A stretch of 64,000 bases of DNA. It comes from Panopea generosa. Lineage: Eukaryota > Mollusca > Bivalvia > Adapedonta > Hiatellidae. The position numbers were made by a program, and so were the translations under genes. Position 1 is the first letter of the stretch. Each line of letters starts with the position of its first letter. Below are positions 23,359-35,938 of the stretch, piece after piece. Where the stretch lies: contig CM055901.1 in NCBI GenBank assembly GCA_029582155.1, positions 2,000,001-2,064,000 of the forward strand, given 5' to 3'. The notes under the pieces are model-generated. The model saw only the letters and a program-made list of their open reading frames with translations. It was not told the origin of the DNA and made no database searches.

Positions 23359-23510
23359 CTCATGTGCCTTAATTTTTCCATACTGTCTAACTGGATATGG
23401 AAATCCGGTACAAAATGCTGTCTCGCAGTGAATGATTTATTCCGCTGTGAATGGTTATAAAGAATGACTGTATCGCCATGCATTAAAGCCATGTCGCCTT
23501 TCGGATGTGT
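23359..23510 (-). CDS. Internal exon, 152 bp, of an unrecognised protein-coding gene
   Basis: On the minus strand an acceptor TTGTTTTCCATCCACAG is followed by 152 bp with one open frame (the other minus frames have stops), then a strong donor AG|GTAAGG. The exon starts in phase 0 and ends with two bases of a codon. It encodes 50 residues of balanced composition, beginning THPKGDMALMHGDTVILYNH, with ARQHFVPDFHIQLD in the middle and SMEKLRHM at the end. Base composition is clearly less AT-rich than the flanks. The family is not recognised and the other exons were not located. It is too short to fold as a full domain alone. Confidence 0.72.
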
Positions 23511-23800
23511 CTGTGGATGGAAAACAAGGAAATACCAATATCTTCATAGGCAGATCCATTCAGTGGCACTCAGTAATTAGTTTCTAGCCCTGCCGATATA
23601 AAAATATGTCCAGACGATTTTTTTTATCGAATTTTAGGGAAGCGGACAATGATCGTTTCACTAATTATGTTCACGTGATGTTTTCAGTCGTTAACAAGGA
23701 CATTATTTAATATTGTTTCCATGCTATGTATAAATATATATGTAAAAGGTTAACATTTCCATCACTGTGTGCGATATTCGTGTTTAAACGGCTTAGTGGA

Positions 23801-23975
23801 GTGCGTGGTTCAGTGGTGGAGTACCGAGCCCATGATCGGAGTCGGTCATGGTTACGTGTGGTGTCCTTTAGAACGACACTTTTTCCGCATAAACTTATTA
23901 CTGGTTCTACCCAGGAAGACTTCGAGCGTGATTTGTCTCAGATTTAAGAACTTGTTTGACAATCGAAGTAACATA
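23801..23975 (+). mobile_element. SINE, family D, partial copy
   Basis: Head GTGCGTGGTTCAGTGGTGGA with an A-box-like TGGTTCAGTGG, then GTGTCCTTTAGAACGACAC and a 3' part GATTTAAGAACTTGTTTGAC, AATCGAAGTAA. It matches the second half of the dimer at 56913-57250. The B box is decayed. Confidence 0.8.
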
Positions 23976-25780
23976 AATAAACTTTTGTATTGTAAAGTAG
24001 AGGAAAATTTAACCTGGCACTCATTAAACTTCGCCGATATGTTCGGGCGATTAAACGCCTTCTCCGTGCATCTATTCGTGAATGCGATATGATGCCAATT
24101 TAATAATGTTTATCAACAGTATTATCACTATTTACGTTCAGACACAAAACGATGATTTACGGATACACATGAATATTCATGAGTGTCAGGTAAAACATTA
24201 AAGACAATAAGTCATTAAACAGGGTTAATAAAGAAAAACTGATTCGTTCGTACGAGATATCGTTGATTTAACATCGTGTGGCCGTTGTTTGGTTATGTGT
24301 GCAGAACGACTACAGTGCCATCTACAGACAGTTGAGTAATGATGTTTACCTAACACATTGTACGGTGAGATTAAACATCACGATTCATCAAATTATGTAC
24401 ATACACCAGCCTTTATGCTGATCAAATTCATATATTCTGCGTAGTGTTTTACTGACTATAATGGACTCAATATGTCATTGTTTTATTTTTTATTTTTTTT
24501 TGTTGTTATTTGTTGTACCGTTGTAATACCATTAATATCATTTACCGGTTGGGTGTTTATCAACATTACGTTGTCTTAGTCAGAGACAAGCTTGATCCTG
24601 CATTACAAATAACATCGATTATAATGATATATGACATTGTATAGTTTTATAGTTTTTTGCCATTTTACAGACATAAATATTTGTTGAAGAACAGTTGTTT
24701 TTTTATTTAAAATATGAAACAGCTAACGGCGTCAGGTTATTTCTCATAGATACAGTCTTCTTTCCATGAGCGATCCTTCGAATGTAAATGTAGTATTGAT
24801 TTTCTAGAACTACTTTGAAATAAATAATTTCTTCTGGACCTTGTAGCGTCTGTCAAGAAAATGCAAATGGAAACTACTGCGGATAGTAATTACGTCAATT
24901 ACACGCAGTGCGTGAGCAGAAAAAGAACTTCTACTTGTCACTTTTCCATTACTATTTCTTCTGCCGGCAATCATGTTTGACGTCACTTTATAACTCGCAA
25001 AGCTAGTGCGAAAAGCGGACAGCATCATTGCACTGAAAATTATTATTTTCCCTGTCAAACATAGAGTAGAGAGTCATTTAATACAGTCAGTTGGTTAGAT
25101 AATGGATAGGCATCTAATGGTTGAACGTTTATATCGCGATGACTTATTGTGGTGATTAATTGATTCAGTGATGCCTCGGCTTTAATAGCATACCGTGCCT
25201 TCTTGGGACAAAATCCTTTTAACGCTATTTAACTCTGATGGTATTTAGTGGTTTTAGGTATAATATGGGTTGATATGTCTATTGTCACGGAAAAACGTAA
25301 TTGGCATTGATTTTGATGTATTTGTTGTAGACATTTATGGCGGTTTGAAGACAGTTCCTAATAGTTTTGAATCGGTCAGTAAATTATGATGAATGATTGC
25401 TTTTTTGCGGAGTTGCCTTTTATGTTTGTGGCATCAGAGAGGCTTAAATGGCATCGTGTGTATATATACGTTTGTTTTAAAGTACGTTAAGTTTTTTTTT
25501 AATTCAATGGTGTTTATGAACCTCAATGAACGGGATCTGAATTGCTTTGAAAATTAACTGTAATCGGTTCTGGAACGAAATTATTTCCCTCTGACTCCTT
25601 TCTATTAAATGTGTAACATAAACTGAACAGGGAATAAATCGGTATGATGAATATTCGAATTCAGTTCGAATTGTGATGTCAATTCTGATGACAGGTTACA
25701 TGTAGTGGCCTTATTTGTACGGTATGTCTCACATTCTGATCACCTCGGCCTTTATGCTACGCAATAGACCTCTGACATAA
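23976..25780. other. Non-coding stretch
   Basis: A T-run at about 24481-24500. At 24810-25058 a minus-strand open frame of 82 codons (TTG-initiated, hydrophobic start, Ser-rich centre) overlaps a TTTGACGTCACTTT CRE-like site near 24977. Neither is enough to call a gene. Confidence 0.35.
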
Positions 25781-25783
25781 TAA

Positions 25784-25834
25784 GGCGCCATTTTTAAACT
25801 ACTTTTAGTCACATGATAAAACAAAATGGCGGCC
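25784..25834. promoter_or_regulatory. Inverted pair of YY1-like motifs
   Basis: GGCGCCATTTTT (25784-25795) and AAAATGGCGGCC (25823-25834) face each other across 27 bp. The second agrees with the classical YY1 core. Such sites often lie near animal promoters, but no first exon is visible here. Confidence 0.3.
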
Positions 25835-27675
25835 CCCTTAAGCCACTTTATGTTGTACATGTTTATATACATGTAAGTTGAAAATATAAACGTTGGTTAA
25901 TCAAGACTAATATTTTAAATTTCCCATGTCGAGTGCATAAATAAAAAAATCGATACAATAACGCCATATATTCAACTTAATGACGGATACATAATTTGTT
26001 ACTTTCACGCGAATGAACACGACTTATAACACAGGCGAATAGCGTTTGTGTATTCTAGAGCTATACACGAGGTGTATTATACGGAAATACCCGATGTTTC
26101 ACGATTGTATGTCTCACTGATGTGTACCGATTTTTACTATTGTTTCTTCTTCCGTTATTTCCGTTATCTAAACTGCTCAAACCTAATGTTAATTCCTTAT
26201 CTAAAATCGGAGTTGGTTTTGCACACATTCATAGATATATGTAATCTGATTCCTATCCCTTATGAGGATTATTTCAACAAATCAAACAGAAAATAAGTAT
26301 ACTGTTCGATTGGTTATTGCAGTTAAGGGTAGTTGAAAATTATTACTTTTTATTTTGCAAACGTAGATGTTGTATTATCGACTACAATAAGATCCATATG
26401 ACAGCAATAGTGTTTACTTCGGCTATTTAAATTCATCCTTTAACCAGTCATTATTTGACATAATAGAGGTTGGTCAAAATAATCTTGGTCTATTTGGCAG
26501 GTATCTAAATAAACGTCAATTTCACGTTACTTGGATTTCTTCATCCAAACTTTAGTGTCCTAGATGCTGTGAATTAAACTGACAAACTAACTACTTTCTA
26601 CTACAACTAGATTACGACAATAGGACATATTTCTTAACTTGACAAGTACGATATATATGCTGCAAATATCATTTTTCTATATGATTAATAATTTATCAAA
26701 ATACATAAACTTAAATGTTAGTGTATGTATTACAAATCACAAGCCCAGTTCTGCTAACTCAATCAGTTGTTTGACCAGAGTGTTATTTGATTATTCGAGA
26801 GGATAAATAGAATACAAGGTAAGTTCCTACATAGTTAACTAGGTGATGCTTAGAAAATGCAACAGCGGCGAGGCTCTACAAACCCATTATTGCACTTTCG
26901 TGCCGAAATAAACTTTGTGGGAAAAGACCCTAACCTTATATTCTCTATATAACTGTGACTAAGTGTTTCATGTTTGTCGGCGTGTATCATAAGCTGTTTA
27001 ATTTGTGCCGTAAGTTTAAACGTTTGTTTAATCCAATATGGTCTTAAAATTGTAAATTAACTGTAAATAAACGTGTAAAATATAATTTAATAACCTTAAT
27101 GATAATACGAATAAAGTTGAGTTACAATAAAATCATTTATTTTCAAAAGGTTTTAAACGGACATTTAATTATTTAACCGCTTAACCTTCGTGCGGTCAAT
27201 ACCACGGACACTTAGCCTTGGTTAAGATCGAAATTAAAACCTGGTATTGAAACTATGTATGGTTAAAAATAGCTATACCATGTTAAAGCACTATAGGTAA
27301 AATATTTCATAATACAAAACGCACTTCGAAGCAACAGTTGTATTATTAAAATTAATATAAAAAGATAAATCATTGAATTTAAAACTATTAGTACACTTTA
27401 AATATTTTGAAAGATACTCTAATTGCTTATTGCTTTTAGAATTATTTCTATAATTAAATGAATTAACGATTATAATCAAATATATTTTTTTTCTGATATA
27501 TGTTTAGTGTCACATTAAGTTCTGTATGAATTAACCATCTTAAGTTTAATTAAAACCAGTCAATTGTAAAAACCTTCCAAGAGGAAATTGCCATTTTTCT
27601 CTCTGCTTAATTTGCCCAATGTCGAATTCCATCAAACTCATCTGAACGCTTCCAACAAAGCTAATTATGAAATAT
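25835..27675. other. Non-coding stretch
   Basis: A donor-like CAAG|GTAAGTTCC sits at about 26818-26828 on the plus strand, but the sequence before it has no coding character. No repeat recognised. Confidence 0.4.
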
Positions 27676-27676
27676 C

Positions 27677-27698
27677 GTCACCATGGAAACGCCAATGG
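27677..27698 (+). promoter_or_regulatory. RFX-type X-box next to a CCAAT box
   Basis: GTCACCATGGAAAC (27677-27690) fits the two-half-site RFX pattern GTNRCC-N2-RGNAAC, and CCAAT follows at 27692-27696. RFX and NF-Y sites together are a known promoter arrangement. There is no neighbouring gene to support it, so a chance match is possible. Confidence 0.3.
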
Positions 27699-30224
27699 AA
27701 GTAGCCGAATGAGATCTGGTCTAGAAAAAAGAAACTTCGGTCACTTGAAGTTAGGCAATTTGCCAAATTATGTCCAAATGATGTCCTTATCTTCGAGTAT
27801 GAATTCTAAGTAATTAATTGGAAGTCTGATACAGAACATGAACAGCATGGGGTTTCATAATTAACTTCCTTTTAACTAAAGTTTGTATTTTACTTGGAGT
27901 TTTAAATGTGTCGATTGTATATTTACAAGAACACACTGCCCTTTTGAACGATAAACTTTTCTTCCAGTACTTAAAATTGTAATGTTTTTCTAAATAAGAT
28001 TCTCCCAGGAACTGTTTTTGTATGCTCTAAAATGGTCATTAATTACATGATTTGTGAATGTATAATTGGACGTTCACAAAAAAATATATTTATATGAAAA
28101 AGATGATCATATCAACCTTTGATTTTATCAAATTCGGTAGATTTACACCAGTTTGATATGAATACAGATCTACGAGATTGGTTTCAGGATTGCTGCCTGT
28201 CTGTCTGCATAACACACGATTTGTTTAAATTTGAATTTATAGCAGTTATATCGAAGACTTGACGACTACATTAGGATATCTGGAATATACTATATTCCTT
28301 CTTATTTCTTCATGGAATCTTCAATTAATACAGTTATTTTTGTTGCATATTCTGAATCACATAATTATTCAAATTTCCTATGCGCATACTGGCACTGTAC
28401 AGACAGCGCTTAAACGTGAGAAGTTAATCGAATATAACACCAGAAAGAAAGTCGATATTTGTAGTTACCAAATTCGTCTCCAAATTCAATTAAGTCCTCT
28501 CCCATTTGACTTCGGGAACTTTTCTGACTTAATTAAACTTCTGAAGGGTAATCAATCCACTCTTGCCTTGCCAATTTTATAAAATAAAAATGAACAAACG
28601 GAGACCGATAAGCGAGCTTAAGTCTGGAACTTGAACACACACAAGAAGCTTTCATCAAAATCCAATTTGTTAATCATTTTGTTTGATAAACTTTTAAAAA
28701 ATAATGTCGGTTTAGTTTGATATGTTTAGTTATATGGAGGACTTCTGTTGAGGTCAGGTATTTTCTGATTTATTTTTATATTTACTGCTACAGATAGTTT
28801 ATTTATATGTTATAACATACATTTTCACTCGGCGCAAAATTTTGAAGTGGCCAACCATCATTAATTCGCCCATTGTGTAATATATATAAATAGCTGAGAT
28901 AGAAAAAATGTTGAGGCTTCTGAGTGAAGTTTCAAAACTGATCACAAATGAATTCAATTTTAAAATCGAGATGGAACACTTTCCATAAAACGAAGTCTAC
29001 TTTTGTTCATCTTATAGTTGTTTACTGTGTTTCCATCGTTTAATCAGAAAGTATTTACCAGTACAATAGCGGTATTACGTTTGCGAGTCAATCGTTATAA
29101 GTAGTTTGACTCAGAGCGGTTATTATGTTATTTTTTTTGTTATCATAGAGCTCACTGAAAATTGCTCTGATAAGATGTAGACTGTAGAGCGGACCAGTTC
29201 TTCCGCTTGGGTTTGTTACATTTGAACACGTTGATTGGTCAGTCATTTCGGGGAAAATTAAATGATGCCAATGTTTGGTAAGCGTTAATTAGCTACGAAT
29301 TGTAGACAGGCATATAATTCACTGCTCGTACATTGGGGTACAGACCTGATTCAGGGAGTTAGATACACTAAATAGACTGGTTCTAGGATGTATGCATGAT
29401 GTCACATGTTTCATTATTTCTGGTTGCCTCTTTGGACTGAACAAAAACGGGACAATAGTGCCTTCGTTTGTTATGATGCGTACTATGCTTACGACAAGGT
29501 TGAAGACGGTTTTGGCTATTTAGAGTTGTGACTCATATTGCCATTACTTCTGTATGTCTATAAAGTACTTATTATCATTATTTCATATATTGACAATGTC
29601 TTTTATAATGGGTTTGTTTTGTTGCAGTTTTGTTAGCTGTGATCTTTGAATAATTTGGATAGTCTTCTATGTAGGAAGTATACATTCGTATTGTGTGTAC
29701 CGGTCTCATTACTCTTTGTAATGGATCATCTGTCGAAGCAACTGTCACAAACGACGAGGAGTTCAGATTATTACACTGTTATCTGATTACGTAATAGAGG
29801 AGACACGACAATCCATATATTTCCATTGGCATTTGTTTCTATCTAGAGCGGGATATCCTAACCTGATCGTTCACCAAGTTGATCGGAACAAAGACTCTGA
29901 CGGGAAATTCTACGCACGTCATTTATAACTTTCCTTGCCTACTGCAGATAATGCCAGACAAACACATTAGCACACGGTCTACTGAGGATATATTGACGTC
30001 ATGCAAGTATATGTATTGAATGAGTGGGTGAAAATGTAACTAGATTCGTTAAATGGATGGAATATTTGCTCTATATGGTGATATACCGTCCATATAGGAG
30101 CAATGAAAGTGTAAAAGCAAAGTGTTTGTTTATTATAGTGACATCCCTATGGAAAGGTACAGCCACAATATGCTTATGAGACACCGTTATGTTGTATAAA
30201 GTTACTTTCCGAAAGCTATCCTTG
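27699..30224. other. Non-coding stretch
   Basis: A plus-strand open frame at 28259-28582 (107 codons) has no domain or splice support. No repeats recognised. Confidence 0.4.
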
Positions 30225-30310
30225 CCAGGCGTTAAACTGTTAGACAGTAGGTACCCCCTAATATCACTAGCTGCTGGGTGAGCAACCGGCCGCTTCAGAA
30301 ACTAAAAAAA

Positions 30311-30388
30311 ATTGCTTCGACCGGGATTCGAAACCTCGGCTTCCCGCTTCTGAAGTAGACACCTTAACAACTAGGCCACGGAAGACGG
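30311..30388 (-). mobile_element. tRNA-derived SINE head
   Basis: On the minus strand: TCCGTGGCCTAGTTGTTAAG (A box TGGCCTAGTTG), a CTACTTCAGAAGCGGG region, and B box GGTTTCGAATCCCGG. The acceptor ends do not pair, so it is not a functional tRNA. The following 85 bp down to about 30225 may be SINE body. Confidence 0.65.
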
Positions 30389-31807
30389 TATATAGTGTTT
30401 TTAGTGTATATAGACTAAAGGTTATAGTAGTTTAATTACTACTAAACAACAGTGATTGGATGAGATGGCAGGTTGTCATAACTGGTTTGTCATATTTGTT
30501 TGGTAGATTTTATATAAACAAGTATTCTAGATGAAAAGTCTGAGATATGCAGTTTACTACGTTGACGAAGAATTAAGTGGATGTTTATAAGAAAGACATT
30601 GAATACATTATGTATACTGAGAAGAATAAATGATATCAACACGTGTAGGATATAAGAAATAACAAAGTATTGCTGTAGGTAGTAATACACTGAAAAATAA
30701 AAAAGATAATAGCAGTCTTAGACCTATATTATCAAAACACGACGGTAAGTGTGGATTATGGAACTGAAAAAAATGGGATCAATCCGTACCATAGTAACAA
30801 ACGTTATATGTTTTGTCCGACTCGTCGCAAAAGGGCATTTTATGTGTAACTGATGAGGCTATCTATGACTGGAGGAGGGGGGGATTAAGCGCTTTTATTA
30901 ACACAAGTTATATTTATTATATGATCAGGTTTATATGTACATGAAGACATGAACGAATCCTAGTGGAAATCCTGGTCGCAAATAACCGATAAACTTTATC
31001 ACAGATGGTCAATGATACTCGATCCCATTGATGTAAGGTTCTAAGCTAGGAAGTGGGGAAGTGGTCAAATATTTTTTTGATAAATTCAAATTGGCAATAT
31101 TAGTATATTCGCTAATATCAGTAAATAAATTATGCTCGTGGGAACATAATTTACATTTCGAATTAAAAGACTTCCATCCAAATATTTCAGTAACAGATGT
31201 TTGTAAAACAAAACATCAAAGTATCATGAGAAGTAGTGATAGAAAACAGAAGAAAACAATAAAGAAACGAAATTCATAAGTACATCTCTGTTTCAATGCA
31301 ACTCAATACATTAATCATAGCGATACCATTATCGGCCTTCTTCCTATCTGGTGATGGCATACACGTATTGCATACGTTCTGACTTCGGACAATCATGTCT
31401 GTTTTCCCCGCTCCCAAAATTTAATTAAGAATTTTTTCCAGATGATGAGTGGAAACCATCCTTTCTTTCTTTATTAACAATCTTTTACAATGAAAATCAA
31501 TCAAGCCGCAATGTTGAATGAACAAGGGAAGAAAAATCCAATTCCACGAGACATTCGATATAATCTTTAATTTCCTCGTATAGTAATCTACATTTTGTCA
31601 CACGTTGTTTATTCATTTAAGCGTCCCGTAACATGAAATGGAAAAAATCGATATGCTCAAAGACTTTCTTTCAGAAATTAAAGAGATGAGTAAAGAAACG
31701 AATGAGACTCTTTGTACTTGTGGTAACAGATAATTGGCTTACGAGCTTCAGAGTATTTCTTAGTTTAGTACGATACTCTGGATGGTTAACGTAGTTATCT
31801 CATGTCG
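30389..31807. other. Spacer, nothing recognised
   Basis: AT-rich sequence with a short G-run near 30880 (GGAGGGGGGGATT). Confidence 0.5.
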
Positions 31808-31809
31808 TA

Positions 31810-32017
31810 TTCACCAACCATTTGCGAGAAATTTCTTAGATTTGAGCTTGAAAAATCCATGTTTCAATCTTAGCTGTTTAGTTCACAATGGCAGATAAAA
31901 TAATTGTGAGAGTTGCATGCTTACATATTTTGGCCTCATGAATGGTCGCTAAGTGCGTTCTTCAAAAATCATTCTTGAGTTCAAATCTAAGAACATTCTT
32001 AAGAATGATTGGTGAAT
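31810..32017. mobile_element. MITE-like element with ~42-bp inverted ends, copy 1
   Basis: Left end ATTCACCAACCATTTGCGAG followed by TTTCTTAGATTTGAGCTTGA. The right end on the other strand reads ATTCACCAATCATTCTTAAG followed by TGTTCTTAGATTTGAACTCAA. The centre AATGGCAGATAAAATAATTG is shared with the copy at 48546-48768. Confidence 0.88.
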
Positions 32018-32879
32018 TCCACCTCTTGGATTAGTATCTCCACGTGTATCGTACTATGCTAAGTTCGCCACTAAGTTCACAACGATGTGTAAACATATCT
32101 TTAGTTGCATTTGCTTTTTTTAATTTTTAATTAACGTCTCACTAAGAAGTTATATGTGTTATCACCCTATCAGTGTGTTTGTGTTACTGGCCGAGTCTTT
32201 TTTAAATGGTAAGACCTTTGTAGCTTTATAACTTACGCGTTTATAATGCTAAATATCCACAAATGCATTTTATACATTGGCTAGGTCCGTTGCAACTGTA
32301 ATGAAGTAAACACTGGTGTCACTTCATGTTTTTATTTGTATTGCCGTTATAATAACAAAGTGTGTTTTTGCTGTGATAGTGGTTATGTACTGTAAATGTT
32401 GCATCTCCAGTAGGACATACGTGGTCCAGTGTTTGCATAATAACAGATTGTGGACATGTATATGATATACACCTCCATCTTCACGTAAAGTAATTGACCT
32501 GACCGCTCCATCCACTTGCAGCGTCGCCTTGTTTGTCCAAGTAAATAAGATATAATATAAAGTAATGTTTATTTAGAGAACGTAAGTTTGTGTAAGGAAA
32601 TTGGCGGCCCAGGAATCACTATCAATCGCCGACTGGATCATCGAATTGTTTTATTCACAATCTGCGTCAGTTAAGATGCCGTCAGTACTTTTGCGTAAAT
32701 GGTCATGTGACCCACTGGTGTAAATATGTCTTTGAATGAGGTGATGTAAGTGCAGTGAGCCAATTCATGTGTATGTACATGAGATTCGAACTATTTAAAT
32801 GGCAGTTGTATATGTGAGGTTTATTTAACCAATTGCTAGAATACATGTGTGTGATCCAAGTGTCTACATGTTGCATGTG
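32018..32879. other. Spacer leading into the 51-bp array
   Basis: A GC-richer point GGCGGCCCAGGAATC lies near 32604. From about 32740, degenerate relatives of the 51-bp unit begin (AATGACATCAATGTCTAT-like words). Confidence 0.4.
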
Positions 32880-33710
32880 ATTATTTTGTGTTTTATATGA
32901 GCCCAATGCCGTCCATGTCTGTGTAGGCGATGTGACTAAATGACTTGGAAAGCCAAATGACATCAATGTCTATCTAAACCAGGTGTATAAACGTTAAGAG
33001 GGCCTAATTGCCTCTATGTCTATCATGACCAGTTGTCTAAATGTTATGTTGGCCTAATTGCCTCTACGTCTATCTTGACAACTTGTCTAAATGTTATGAG
33101 GGCCTAATTGCCTCTATGTCTATCTTGACCAGCTGTCTATATGTTATGTTGGCCTAATTGCCTTTATGTCTATGTGAACTAAGTGTCTTAAAATTTATAT
33201 GGATCTAATAACATTAATGTCTATGTGAACCAGGTGTTTAAATGATTATGTGGGCCTAATAGCAGCAATGTCTATGTGGACCAGGCGATTAAATGATTAT
33301 GTTGGCCTAATAGCAGTAATGTCTATGTGGACCAGGCGTTTAAATGATTATATGGGCCTAATAGCAGTAATGTCTATGTGGACCAGATGTCTAAACGTTT
33401 ATGTGTGCCTAATTGCATCAATGTCTATGTGAACCAGGTGTTTAAATGATTATGTGGGCCTAATAGCAGCAATATGTCTATATGGACAAGATGTCTCAAC
33501 GTTTATGTGGGCCTTATTGAATCGATGCCAATGTGGGCTAGGTGTCTGAAAAGTTTTAGTTTGCCTAATCGCCTCGGTGGCAATGTGAACCAGGTTTTTC
33601 AATGACTATATGGGTCTAATGGCAGCACGGTATATGCTGACTAGGTGTCTTAATGATTATGTTGGTCTAATGACATCAGTGTATATGTGGACCAGCTATA
33701 TGTATCAGTA
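32880..33710. repeat. 51-bp minisatellite
   Basis: About sixteen copies of a 51-bp unit with GGCCTAATNGC, AATGTCTATGTGGACCAG and TTAAATGATTATG. Clean offsets of 51 bp are seen at 33250, 33301, 33352 and 33403. Two subtypes are segregated: GCCTCTATGTCTATCTTGAC units on the left (32990-33170) and AGCAGTAATGTCTATGTGGA units in the centre. The right end decays gradually. Confidence 0.92.
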
Positions 33711-33847
33711 TGTAAGTTGTGAATGTTTATTAGTTTACGTATTGTTCATGTGAACGGAGTTATATGTGTCAATTGGTGTTCATGTCTGTACGAGTCAAGC
33801 TTATGTAAGTCGAGTGATGCAATCTGTTTTTTATGAGCAAAGTTAGG

Positions 33848-33878
33848 CAATATATATATATATATGTATGTATGTATG
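33848..33878. repeat. (TA)n/(TATG)n microsatellite
   Basis: TATATATATATATA followed by TGTATGTATGTATG. Confidence 0.9.
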
Positions 33879-34584
33879 ATAGGGAGAATCATACGTTTAG
33901 GAAAACACTTTTCAAGAGCACCGGATCAGCGAAGAATACATAAATGGTAAAAAAAAGGTGAATACAGTAGAGAGAATTACCATTTTACAGTGCTAAAGCT
34001 TATAACGAGATGTCCTTAGCTAGCTTTCGACTTAACGCCTTCATCAGAGGACAAAAAATAAAAGAAAACAACAACAACACAACAAAACAAGAATAAACAA
34101 TTTTCTATAAAATACTGCAGACAGACTGAAAAACTTACTGTAAAATATTGCAAACTAAAACTTTTAACTATATACACTACAAATGCGCGCGACCACGCGC
34201 CCATAACCCATATGAAGATAGTATCCTATACATTTGTTTTTTTTTAGAAAAGGTAGAAGCATATATTGGTAACAAGTAGTTAAAATTATTGTGACCTACA
34301 TAACACAGAGGTAGCGTTTACAGAAAAGAGTCTTGTAACCATTCTGTAAAAACACGATTTTAATTAATATAGATAAACACGGTGTTCCTGTAAAAGATAT
34401 CGAAGCATGCCCAGTGGCGCTACTAAGACTTGATCTTCTTGATACTTCTATAAATGACCAAGTAATACAAATGCAAATTTACAGCAAACGTCACAAAACT
34501 ATAAAGGAACGTTATTCAGAACGATATAAGAGTACAGATACGAGTTCAAAATTATGTTATCAAAATCTTTTTGATATATATTTT

Positions 34585-35650
34585 TTTGAATGGGTGTTAA
34601 CGCCGTTTTTAACACTTTTCAGGTTATATATGACATATCCAGTTTTACTGGTGGAGGAAGACCTCAGACAGGAGCCAGGTTATATATGACATATCCAGTT
34701 TTACTGGTGGAGGAAGACCTCAGACAGGAGCCAGGTTATATATGACATATCCAGTTGTACTGGTGGAGGAAGACCTCAGACAGGAGCCAAGTTATATATG
34801 ACATATCCAGTTGTACTGTTGGAGGAAGACCTCAGACAGGAGCCAGGTTATATATGGCATATCCAGTTTTACTGGTGGAGGAAGACCTCAGACAGGAGCC
34901 AGGTTATATACGACATATCCAGTTGTACTGTTGGAGGAAGACCTCAGACAGGAGCCAAGTTATATATGACATATCCAGTTGTACTGTTGGAGGAAGACCT
35001 CAGACAGGAGCCAGGTTATATATGACATATCCAGTTGTACTGTTGGAGGAAGACCTCAGACAGGAGCCAAGTTATATATGGCATATCCAGTTGTATTGTT
35101 GGAGGAAGACCTCAGACAGGAGCCAGGTTATATATGACATATCCAGTTTTACTGGTGGAGGAAGACCTCAGACAGGAGCCAGGTAATATATGGCATATCC
35201 AGTTTTACTGGTGGAAGAAAACCTCAGACAGGAGCCAAGTTATATATGGCATATCCAGTTGTACTGGTGGAGGAAGACCTCAGACAGGAGCCAGGTTATA
35301 TATGGCATATCCAGTTTTACTGGTGGAAGAAGACCTCAGACAGGAGCCAAGTTATATATGGCATATCCAGTTGTACTGTTGGAGGAGACCTCAGACTGAG
35401 TCAGGTTATATATGACATCTAGTTGTACTGTTGGAGGAAGACCTCAGACTGAATCAGGTTATATATGACATATCCAGTTTTACTGTTGGAGGAAGACCTC
35501 AGACTGTCAGACTGGGTAAAACCACCGTGTTTCCGCAAGTAACTGGAAACGTTCTCACATAAAGTTTTTGGAGCGAGCGGGACTCGAACCTACGACCTTA
35601 GCGGTGAGAGCTGAGACGGCGCCTTAGACCACTCGGTCACGGAGGACCTT
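34585..35650 (-). mobile_element. SINE, family C, swollen by a 56-bp internal minisatellite
   Basis: On the minus strand the head (about 35650-35565) reads GTGACCGAGTGGTCTAAGGC and CGTAGGTTCGAGTCCCGCTC, a tRNA-Ser/Leu-like head with good A and B boxes. After TTTATGTGAGAACG and GGTTTTAC the element enters about 16 copies of a 56-bp unit (34622-35515; plus strand GGTTATATATGACATATCCA, GTTTTACTGGTGGAGGAAGA, CCTCAGACAGGAGCCA). It ends with the GTGTTAAAAACGGCGTTAAC motif near 34617-34598. The copy at 41960-42192 has the same head and end with one unit. Neighbouring units alternate in TTTTACTGGT/TTGTACTGTT and GGAGCCAGG/AAG variants. Confidence 0.93.
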
Positions 35651-35829
35651 TCTTTTTGATAAATAAAGAAACTTTGTTGCTCTACTATGATCATTCATGG
35701 CAAACATTCCGCGGCAGCTAAGATGCGGCGTGTCTGCTTAAAAAAACGGTAACTTAAATGATACAGGCGGTCATATAATTAAAACGATCGACTTCACTTA
35801 AAACCAAAGAGTACATCGTACAGATAGCA

Positions 35830-35938
35830 GAGGAGTGCTCGAGTACTGGTTAACCTTCCTGGATCCGAGGAAACAATGGTTACGTTAACTGATCGTCTGT
35901 TAGCCCCCAATATCACAAAAATGTCGCTAAATATTCAA
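35830..35938 (+). mobile_element. SINE, family B, 3' fragment
   Basis: GAGTGCTCGAGTACTGGTTA, CGAGGAAACAATGGTTACGT, ACTGATCGTCTGTTAGCCCC and tail ATGTCGCTAAATATTCAATA. It aligns with the last ~110 bp of the 17306-17561 copy; the head is absent. Confidence 0.88.

Noticed and set aside
24810..25058. Small secreted protein on the minus strand
   Set aside because: The frame opens with TTG; the hydrophobic start is not preceded by a good ATG, and no homology pattern is recognised.
35565..35650. Functional tRNA-Ser/Leu gene on the minus strand
   Set aside because: The acceptor arms do not pair, and the same head with the same body occurs at 42.1 kb, so it is a SINE head.
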